A stretch of DNA of 64,000 nt from Comamonas thiooxydans. GTDB lineage: Bacteria; Pseudomonadota; Gammaproteobacteria; Burkholderiales; Burkholderiaceae_C. The stretch's first letter is position 1, and each line of letters starts with the position of its first letter. Below, in pieces: positions 58,211-64,000 of the stretch. The notes beneath the pieces are model-generated. The model did no database searches. It was not told the DNA's origin and was given only the letters and a program-made list of their open reading frames with translations. The stretch is taken from positions 248,001 to 312,000 of the forward strand of contig NZ_BBVD01000004.1 of NCBI RefSeq assembly GCF_000964545.1, read 5' to 3'. Position numbers and translations under genes: made by a program.

Positions 58211-59243
58211 TTTGAATCGGTTTTGACTCTGATTTCTGTATGGGTGGCAGTTTGAAGCTCACGCGCTCGACCTGATAGCCTTTCTGACGCAGCAGCTCGG
58301 GCAGGCCCTTGGGCCCGACCATGTGCAGCGCTCCCACGGCGGCAAACACGGTCTTGCCCTGCTGGAGCTGACGCACAATGCCGTCTGCCATACCCGGATT
58401 GCGTCCATCCATGAGGCGCGCGTACTTGAGCCGGTCACGCTCGGTCTTGATGCAGTCGCACCAGTCGGCATAGTTCTCCAGCTGTTTTTCGTTGCCGCTT
58501 GCCCAGATGTTCGCCAGCTGTTGCAGGATTTCCGGGGACTTGGGATCTTCGAGCTGCTCCAGCCCATCGCGCACGCTTTCCTGTACCTCCAAGGGATCGT
58601 CGGAAAGCAGCTCCTCGAGCTGGATCTGCGCCGACTCCAGCCCCAGCACAGGCTTGCGCACGGCACCGGCCAGGCTCGCCAGCTGCAGATCGGCGCCGAA
58701 TTCGACCATCAGCCCATGCTTGCGGCCCAGCTGGCTGACCAGTCCCAGCAGTTGGGCGTCCGGACGTTGCACGCTCAGATGCTCGGCACAGGCTCGCTTG
58801 CGCTGCTGCGCCAGCCGGGCGTCCAGATCTGCGGGCAGCGCAGGGGCGTCGACACGGGCCTGGAAGCCGTCGATCAACTGCTGCATGACCTGCGGATTCA
58901 GCACATCCAGCTCCAGCGCCAGCAAATCCGTCGCAACCATGGCACGCAAGATGGTGCGGCCGGGCAAGATCCACTCCCGCTTGCCCACATGCAAAGTGCC
59001 GTAAAGCCAGCTGGTGCGCTCGCCGTCCTGCACGCGCCAGAGCAGGCCTCTGTCCTGCATCTGGGGGGCCATGGCCTGCACTTCGGCCGGCGTTGGCGGA
59101 CTGAACGGCGGCGGACAACTGACTGCAGGTTCGGCGGCAGGCTCTGCCGCCATGGACAGGCCCGTCAACAAAGCGAACGCTATGGCCGACACGACCTTCA
59201 GAGGCGAAATCCAGCGCGAGAGATTCAGACTTGACATGGGCAT
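58203..59243 (-). CDS. TraB/GumN (TIKI-like) family protein
   Basis: The 346-residue protein has an N-terminal signal or anchor (VVSAIAFALLTGLSMA) and the family motifs WLYGTLHVGKREWILPG with the first GxxH (His in TLHVG), the second half VGALHMVGPKGLPELLRQKG, and ALELDVLNPQ. TraB/GumN proteins are predicted metalloproteases related to TIKI. Four cysteines (SCPPPF, RACAEHL, DWCDCIK) may form disulfides in the periplasm. ATG 59243 is used; ATG 59237 is equally possible. It lies 18 bp after the FAH-family gene on the same strand. Confidence 0.85.
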   Translation of the reverse strand: MPMSSLNLSRWISPLKVVSAIAFALLTGLSMAAEPAAEPAVSCPPPFSPPTPAEVQAMAPQMQDRGLLWRVQDGERTSWLYGTLHVGKREWILPGRTILRAMVATDLLALELDVLNPQVMQQLIDGFQARVDAPALPADLDARLAQQRKRACAEHLSVQRPDAQLLGLVSQLGRKHGLMVEFGADLQLASLAGAVRKPVLGLESAQIQLEELLSDDPLEVQESVRDGLEQLEDPKSPEILQQLANIWASGNEKQLENYADWCDCIKTERDRLKYARLMDGRNPGMADGIVRQLQQGKTVFAAVGALHMVGPKGLPELLRQKGYQVERVSFKLPPIQKSESKPIQTE

Positions 59244-59261
59244 GGCGGCAGCAACGAGGGC

Positions 59262-60332
59262 TTAGTCTTCAGAGCTGTCCAGAGGCTGAGCTTCGGGCAA
59301 GTCATCCTTGCTGCCGCCGGGCGGCGCAATGTTCTGGTCGATGGCGCCGAAGATGCTCTGGCCGTCCTTGCCCTTCATCTCGATGCGGATGGTGTCGCCG
59401 AACTGCATGAACTCGGTCTTGGGTGCGCCGTCCTGAATGGTCTCTATGCAGCGCTTTTCGGCGATGCAGCTATAGCCCTTGGGCCATTCCACGCGCTTGT
59501 TCTTGCCGCTGCCGGTCTCCACGCCCTTGTTGCTCACCGTGCCGCTGCCCACGATGGAGCCGGCGCGCACATTGCGGGTCTTGGCGATATGGGCGATCAG
59601 CTGGCCGAAGTGAAAAGTCATCTCCTCGCCCGCATCGCACATGCCGACCTTGCGGCCGTTCCAGGTGCTCTGCAGCGTCAGATGCAGACGACCGCCCTTC
59701 CAGGCATCGCCCAGCTCGTCAAGTGTCACGGCCACAGGGCTGAAGGCCGTGGCGGGCTTGCTCTGGAAAAAGCCGAAACCCTTGGCCAGTTCGCCAGGTA
59801 TCAGATTGCGCAGGCTCACGTCATTGGCCAGCATGACGAGACGAACGCCGTCCAGCGCATCCTTGGCATCCGTGCCCATGGGCACATCGCCGGTGACGAC
59901 GGCAATCTCTGCCTCGAAGTCTATGCCCATGGCCGCGCTGGGCACGATCACATCGTCGCAGGGGCCGATGAAATCATCGCTGCCGCCCTGGTACATCAAC
60001 GGGTCGGTGTAGAAGTTGGCCGGCACCTCGGCATTGCGCGCCTTGCGCACCAACTCCACATGGTTGATATAGGCCGAGCCATCCGCCCACTGATAAGCTC
60101 GTGGCAGCGGTGCCATGCAGCGCTGGGGATCGAAGGGAAACGCGTGGCGGGCCTTGCCATGATTGAGTTCGTGCGACAGATCCTGCAGCTGGGGGGCCAT
60201 ATAGCTCCAGTCGTCCAGCACCTGCTGCATGCGGCTGGCAATACCGGTGGCATAGCAGGCCTGGCTCAGGTCACGCGAGACCACGACCAGTTGCCCGTCG
60301 CGCGAGCCATCCTTGTAGGTTGCCAGTTTCAT
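59262..60332 (-). CDS. Fumarylacetoacetate hydrolase (FAH) family protein
   Basis: The 356-residue protein has the FAH core: DFEAEIAVVTGDVPMGTDAK with the acidic metal-site Glu residues, LANDVSLRNLIPGELAKGFG, KPATAFSPVAVTL, and VRAGSIVGSGTVSNKGVETG. Members hydrolyse or hydrate beta-diketo acids at the end of aromatic pathways. The length is near that of the longer (about 330-residue) bacterial fumarylacetoacetase-like group used in gentisate or homogentisate-type routes. No signal peptide. It is divergent from an IclR regulator, the usual arrangement for aromatic catabolism. The exact substrate is unknown. Confidence 0.88.
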   Translation of the reverse strand: MKLATYKDGSRDGQLVVVSRDLSQACYATGIASRMQQVLDDWSYMAPQLQDLSHELNHGKARHAFPFDPQRCMAPLPRAYQWADGSAYINHVELVRKARNAEVPANFYTDPLMYQGGSDDFIGPCDDVIVPSAAMGIDFEAEIAVVTGDVPMGTDAKDALDGVRLVMLANDVSLRNLIPGELAKGFGFFQSKPATAFSPVAVTLDELGDAWKGGRLHLTLQSTWNGRKVGMCDAGEEMTFHFGQLIAHIAKTRNVRAGSIVGSGTVSNKGVETGSGKNKRVEWPKGYSCIAEKRCIETIQDGAPKTEFMQFGDTIRIEMKGKDGQSIFGAIDQNIAPPGGSKDDLPEAQPLDSSED

Positions 60333-60401
60333 TCTCTGTCCCTCTGCTCACGGCAGCGGTGCTGGCACAATGCCTGACAACGCTAGCCAAAATTACGATT
60401 G

Positions 60402-60417
60402 GTTAAATTGATTTAAC
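60402..60417. promoter_or_regulatory. IclR operator candidate
   Basis: GTTAAAT-TG-ATTTAAC is a perfect 7-bp inverted repeat with a 2-bp spacer. It lies 25 bp upstream of the IclR start and 70 bp upstream of the FAH start, in an AT-rich stretch that could hold both promoters. Confidence 0.6.
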
Positions 60418-60441
60418 TAAACAAAACACGATTCTATTGCA

Positions 60442-61233
60442 ATGGAAAAGGAACGCGCAGGGATTCAGTCGGTCGAAGTGGGTTTCTCCCTCATCGAAGC
60501 GCTGGCGCAGGCCAGCGGCCCGCTGATGCTCAAGGATGTCGCCGCCGCCGCCGGCATGAGTGCCGCCAAGGCGCACCGCTATCTGGTGAGCTTTCAGCGC
60601 ATCGGCCTGGTGGCGCAGGACGAGCGCAATTCGCGCTACGACCTGGGCCCTGCGGCGCTCAAGATCGGCCTGGCCTCCCTGGCCCGCCTCGACCCGGTGC
60701 GTCTGGCGCGGGAGCGCATTCCGGCGCTGCTCGAGACTCTCAACCACACGCTGGCCATTGCCGTCTGGGGCAACCATGGCCCGACCATCGTGCATTGGGA
60801 GGAATCGGCGCAGTCCGTCACTGCCAATCTGCGCCTGGGCGACGTCATGCCCATGCTGGCCTCGGCCACAGGGCGCTGCTTCGGTGCCTGGCTGCCGCGC
60901 GAGGCGACGGCCGCGTTGCTGGAGCCCGAGATCGAACGTGCGCGCAAGGCCAGGCGCCAGGACCTGCCCCAGACCGAAGAGGCCGTTGCGGACATGCTGG
61001 CCGAAGTCCGTGCGCGCGGCACGGCCCGCGTGGTCGACACCGTGCTGCCGGGCATCGTGGCCTTTTGCGTGCCGGTCTTCGATGCATCCGGCCATATCGT
61101 GCTGGGGCTGATGACCCTGGGCTCGCTGGCGACTTTCGACCCGGACTATGGTGGAGCCATAGATGCGCCACTGCAGGCGGCCGCCCGCCAGCTTTCCAGC
61201 GATCTGGGCTGGCGCGCCGATCCCAACCACTGA
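60442..61233 (+). CDS. IclR family transcriptional regulator
   Basis: The 263-residue protein has the IclR winged helix (GFSLIEALAQASGPLMLKDV, GMSAAKAHRYLVSFQRIGLV) and effector domain (WGNHGPTIVHWEES, SATGRCFGAWLPRE, GIVAFCVPVFDASGHIVLGL). It is divergent from the FAH-family gene and probably controls it through the palindrome at 60402; the effector is likely an aromatic acid or a ring-cleavage product, as inference. A DUF3108 gene follows 25 bp on but is probably unrelated. Confidence 0.92.
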   Translation: MEKERAGIQSVEVGFSLIEALAQASGPLMLKDVAAAAGMSAAKAHRYLVSFQRIGLVAQDERNSRYDLGPAALKIGLASLARLDPVRLARERIPALLETLNHTLAIAVWGNHGPTIVHWEESAQSVTANLRLGDVMPMLASATGRCFGAWLPREATAALLEPEIERARKARRQDLPQTEEAVADMLAEVRARGTARVVDTVLPGIVAFCVPVFDASGHIVLGLMTLGSLATFDPDYGGAIDAPLQAAARQLSSDLGWRADPNH

Positions 61234-61258
61234 AACCTGCAATCTCAGAATCACGCTC

Positions 61259-62410
61259 ATGGGCCGCTCCCCTCAGACAAGCCAAGCACGCAAGACACTG
61301 CTGCCCATCACCGGCTTGGTGCTGGCAGCCCATGGGCTGTTGCTCTGGGGCCTGCCCGAACTAAGCCCGCCGGACAAAGCGGCGGCCGACCAGATCGTGA
61401 TGGAGACGCGCATGCTGCAGGCGCCCCCTCCTCCGCCGCCTGCACCCGCAGCGCCCAAACCGGCTCCAGCCCCGGCGCCCAGACCCCAGGCCTCACCCCG
61501 GGCGCCGGCTCCTGCTCCCGTGCCTGCCCCCGTCCCGGACGAGCAGGAATCAGAGCCAAATCCGCCTCCAGTCCAGGAACCACAAACGCAAGAAACTCCT
61601 GGAACAGAAGCACCCGCCAATACAGAGCTGCCCGCTGCTGCAGCAGAGCCGGCTCCCGAGCCCATGGCCGAGCCTCCCGAAGCCAATGGTGCCGACACGG
61701 CCCGCCCCATCCAGGTCACGCCCGCAGGCAGCGCGCCGCTGCCACCTGACTCTGTGCTGCCCGTCACCCTGCCCAACTCCGCCACGCTGGAGTTCAATGC
61801 CTCGGGTCAGGTCAAGGGTTTTCAATACTCGGCCGGCGCCCAGCTGCAATGGCAGCATGACGGCCAGTATTACCAGGCCAGGCAGTCGATCAGCATGTTC
61901 TTGCTCGGCGAGCGCGCCCAGACCAGCGAGGGGCTGATCACACCCAAGGGCCTGCAACCGCTCAACTTCAGCGACAAGGGGCGAAAAACCCAGTCCGCCG
62001 CCTTTGATGTGGCCAGTGGCAAGGCACACTACAGCGGCGGCCAGACCGATGCGGCCATCGGCGATGGCGTGCAGGACCGCCTCAGCGTGTTTCTACAGCT
62101 CTCGGCCCTGATGGCTGCCGCCCCCGATAAATACCCGCCAGGCACGCTGATAGAGCTGACTACCAGCAGCGCACGCTCGGCCGTGCGCTGGCAGTTCCGC
62201 GTGGGTGCCAGCGAGGCGCTGGAGCTGCCATTTGGCGGCGTCATGGCGCTGCGCCTGGACAAGCTGCCCGGCAAAAGCAGCAGCGACCAGCGCGGATCGG
62301 TCTGGCTGGCTCCGTCCATGCAATACCTGCCCGTGCGCATCAAGCTCACTCAGGGACAGGACGACTTTGTCGACCTGCAGCTCAGGAAATATCTGTCCGC
62401 GCCGCAATAG
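61259..62410 (+). CDS. DUF3108 domain protein with long Pro/Ala-rich linker
   Basis: The 383-residue protein has an N-terminal membrane helix (LLPITGLVLAAHGLLLWGL), a Pro/Ala/Glu-rich region of about 110 residues (PPPPPPAPAAPKPAPAPAPR and on), and a C-terminal beta-rich DUF3108 domain (FNASGQVKGFQYSAGAQLQW, GLITPKGLQPLNFSDKGRKT, VWLAPSMQYLPVRIKLTQGQ). The layout is TonB-like: anchored in the inner membrane with a stiff spacer reaching into the periplasm. DUF3108 proteins have been linked to cell envelope maintenance; the function here is unknown. ATG 61259 is chosen as it precedes the membrane helix. Confidence 0.8.
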   Translation: MGRSPQTSQARKTLLPITGLVLAAHGLLLWGLPELSPPDKAAADQIVMETRMLQAPPPPPPAPAAPKPAPAPAPRPQASPRAPAPAPVPAPVPDEQESEPNPPPVQEPQTQETPGTEAPANTELPAAAAEPAPEPMAEPPEANGADTARPIQVTPAGSAPLPPDSVLPVTLPNSATLEFNASGQVKGFQYSAGAQLQWQHDGQYYQARQSISMFLLGERAQTSEGLITPKGLQPLNFSDKGRKTQSAAFDVASGKAHYSGGQTDAAIGDGVQDRLSVFLQLSALMAAAPDKYPPGTLIELTTSSARSAVRWQFRVGASEALELPFGGVMALRLDKLPGKSSSDQRGSVWLAPSMQYLPVRIKLTQGQDDFVDLQLRKYLSAPQ

Positions 62411-62694
62411 CCTCCATGTCGCCCCCTGGCGTAAACCCCGGGAGCACCGCGCCCAAAGCGCTTACTCACCTCCCAGCCAAGGCCTGCCACCTGCATCGGC
62501 TCGGGCTGAACGCTGTCGCACCATTCAAGGACTTGCCTACTACAGATCGGGAAAGCCAGTTGCCCACAACCATGCCAAATCCATGGAATACTGTGCCCAA
62601 GTGCCAAGAGCAGGCATTTCCACCTTGAAATGCGGCACCCTGTCGCCATATCCATGGCAGGCATGCTCATAACGGAAGTGAAAGGAGGAACACC

Positions 62695-62994
62695 ATGCAA
62701 ATGCTTTACGACTCTGAATCCTTTGCGGTGCTCCATCTGCGTCCCGATATGGAGGCAGACGTTCCGGCAGGCAAAGCCAAGGCCGAGACCGAGCAAGCCC
62801 ATCAACTGCCGCGCCACGGCTTCGAAATCGTGGACAAGCGTTCGGGCAAGGAGGTGTATCTGGATGGTTCCTGGGCCGAAATGTTCCAGAAGCAGATCCT
62901 CGCCTGGCAGCAGGATGCCCCCACCGAGGAGGAGGTGGAGGAAATTCTCGACACCTACACGGGCCTGGCCCAGCAGCCGGTAATCATTCACTGA
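62695..62994 (+). CDS. DUF3567 family protein
   Basis: The 99-residue protein matches the short, highly conserved betaproteobacterial DUF3567 family: QMLYDSESFAVLHL, HGFEIVDKRSGKEVYLDGSW, AEMFQKQILAWQQDAPTEEE. Function unknown; it is small, acidic and cytosolic. AAAGGAGGAACACC precedes ATG 62695, a very strong ribosome site, implying high expression. It is monocistronic with its own terminator directly after. Confidence 0.9.
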   Translation: MQMLYDSESFAVLHLRPDMEADVPAGKAKAETEQAHQLPRHGFEIVDKRSGKEVYLDGSWAEMFQKQILAWQQDAPTEEEVEEILDTYTGLAQQPVIIH

Positions 62995-63002
62995 ACACCT
63001 TG

Positions 63003-63032
63003 CAAAAAGCCACTCGAAAGAGTGGCTTTTTT
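63003..63032 (+). terminator. Intrinsic terminator after the DUF3567 gene
   Basis: AAAAAGCCACTC, loop GAAA, GAGTGGC and then six T residues; stem of 7 GC-rich pairs plus A:T pairs. Confidence 0.93.
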
Positions 63033-63078
63033 GATGCCTGAAAACACACTCTAGTGCTTACCGGAAAAGCGCGATCCG

Positions 63079-63324
63079 CTATGACTTTCTGCACAACAGC
63101 ATCAACACGCAGGCACTCAGCATGCAGCCAAAAAAGCCCAGCAGCCCCCCTGCCGCACCCAGCGCCAGCCAGTAGCCCCAGTCAATGCCTTGCTCTGCGC
63201 AGTGAATCTCGCACTGGGGGTTGTGCTCCCAGGCCATCCACATCAGAAGCCCGGCCATCACAAAGCCGGCGCATGCGCTGAGGATCAAGACTGACTTCCA
63301 GGACTTTCGCCTACCGCGGATCAT
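63079..63324 (-). CDS. Small two-helix membrane protein
   Basis: The 81-residue product has two membrane helices (VLILSACAGFVMAGLLMWMA and LALGAAGGLLGFFGCMLSAC) linked by a Cys-containing loop (NPQCEIHCAEQG). ATG 63324 is chosen because it overlaps the upstream AbrB-like gene by ATGA and has CAGGAGCGAGG upstream; the longer frame to 63357 would extend 11 codons. Family not recognised. Translational coupling suggests it works with, or is co-expressed with, the AbrB-like permease. Confidence 0.7.
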   Translation of the reverse strand: MIRGRRKSWKSVLILSACAGFVMAGLLMWMAWEHNPQCEIHCAEQGIDWGYWLALGAAGGLLGFFGCMLSACVLMLLCRKS

Positions 63325-64000
63325 GGCCTCGCTCCTGGCAGTGCTCTGTTCAGCCATCGGTACAGCGGCGCTACCAGCAGCAGCACGGCAATCAGCCGGC
63401 AGACCTGAAAGGCCGTGACCACGGGCACGCCCAGTTGCAGGACCTTGGCGGTGATGGCCATCTCGGTAATGCCGCCCGGCGATGTGCCCAGCAGCAAGGT
63501 CACCCAGGGCAGACCAGTGGCCCAGTGCAGCAGCCAGGCAAAACCGGCGCAGACTGCCATCAACCCCACGGTACCCAGCGCCACCATGCCCAGCCAGCGC
63601 GGCGCCGTGTGCAGGAAATCACGTCGAAAGCGCACCCCCAGGCTGACGCCGATCACCAGCTGGGCGGCGTTCATCAGCCATTGCGGCACGGCGGACAGCT
63701 CCAGGCCTGCCATGGTCAAGCCCATGGATACGGCCAGCGCCCCCAGAAACCAGGGATTGGCACGCCTGAGCCTGAGCATCAGCAATGCCCCGGCGCCGGT
63801 GGCCAGCACCAGCCAGGCAAAGCCTGGCCATTGCACGGTGCGCACGCTGGGCAGCGTCAGGCCCGGGTCGCCCTGCAGTCCCGACCATTGCAGTGCAAAG
63901 GGAATGCTCACCGTCACTATCACCAGCCGCAGGCTGTGCGCCGCCGCCACCAGATCTGTGCGCGCATGCTCGCGCTCGGCCAGCAGCGTCATCTCCGAGG
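63321..64000 (-). CDS. AbrB-family (PF05145) membrane protein, N-terminal part outside the window
   Basis: The frame is open to the end of the window; 226 C-terminal codons are seen. The repeated AbrB membrane-duplication pattern is clear: RLVIVTVSIPFALQW, PWFLGALAVSMGLTMAGLEL, MNAAQLVIGVSLGVRFRRDF and LLLGTSPGGITEMAITAKVL, the last being the family hallmark. Members of this inner-membrane family (once annotated as ammonia monooxygenase) have about 350 residues and poorly known function. It overlaps the small membrane protein gene by four bases. Confidence 0.88.
   Translation of the reverse strand, partial: SEMTLLAEREHARTDLVAAAHSLRLVIVTVSIPFALQWSGLQGDPGLTLPSVRTVQWPGFAWLVLATGAGALLMLRLRRANPWFLGALAVSMGLTMAGLELSAVPQWLMNAAQLVIGVSLGVRFRRDFLHTAPRWLGMVALGTVGLMAVCAGFAWLLHWATGLPWVTLLLGTSPGGITEMAITAKVLQLGVPVVTAFQVCRLIAVLLLVAPLYRWLNRALPGARP

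Noticed and set aside
62411..62694. 70-codon frame (62416-62628) between the DUF3108 and DUF3567 genes
   Set aside because: No ribosome site, no recognisable sequence; this gap shows nothing I can support apart from the DUF3567 promoter region.

Overview
The window is about 64 kb of a high-GC bacterial chromosome with densely packed genes. Gene content points to the Comamonadaceae (Burkholderiales), most likely Comamonas close to C. testosteroni. The clues are three Bug/TctC-type solute receptors, DUF1840 and DUF3567 proteins, GG-type porin, the pseudouridine synthase with a long Arg/Gly/Asp-rich tail, and two dispersed repeat families that I associate with this family. The taxonomic call is inference. 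No rRNA, tRNA, CRISPR array, insertion sequence or prophage was seen.

Layout: 1-7.2 kb holds a partial Ohr, a 2H phosphoesterase, SrkA kinase, a Gly/Val-rich lipoprotein, a TetR-MFS divergon with its operator, and a SoxR divergon in which a textbook SoxR box faces a RidA-MFS pair. 7.2-12.3 kb holds htpG, an RluF-like pseudouridine synthase and a Crp/Fnr regulator. 12.5-21.2 kb is an acyl-CoA ligase / livGHMKF / PaaK-like ligase cluster for uptake and CoA activation of an unidentified acid. 21.5-27.9 kb has a Bug receptor, DUF1840, a cyclopropane fatty acid synthase, a zinc aminopeptidase lipoprotein and an MCR/EptA-like phosphoethanolamine transferase.

28-33.7 kb is a nucleobase-like scavenging cluster: a NitT/TauT ABC transporter with two paralogous binding proteins and a CMP/dCMP-type deaminase, divergent from an isopenicillin-N-synthase-family 2-oxoglutarate dioxygenase. 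The 474-bp gap between them carries two divergent sigma-54 promoters followed by the same 17-bp sequence. 33.9-45.8 kb holds acyl-CoA-binding protein, porin, quinone reductase, Bug receptor, a beta-keto acid cleavage enzyme (BKACE), a TfdA/TauD dioxygenase, an AraC regulator, an M20 amidohydrolase, a Liv-type receptor and a stand-alone molybdopterin oxidoreductase.

45.9-50.5 kb has a diguanylate cyclase and then a Tat-exported flavin amine oxidase, a cytochrome c and a lipoprotein RidA behind a third sigma-54 promoter. 50.6-57 kb is a LysR-controlled pirin / YcaC-like hydrolase / YtcJ-like amidohydrolase / small membrane protein / MFS operon. 57-64 kb has a Bug receptor, a TraB/GumN protein, an FAH-family hydrolase with divergent IclR, a DUF3108 protein, DUF3567 and a partial AbrB-like permease.

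Most notable idea: the two sigma-54 loci both have NtrC-like TGCACCA half-sites upstream and both encode enzymes that could free nitrogen, one from amines in the periplasm and one from imported nucleobase-like compounds. They could form a nitrogen-scavenging regulon. The promoters and motifs are seen in the sequence; the substrates and the regulon are inference.
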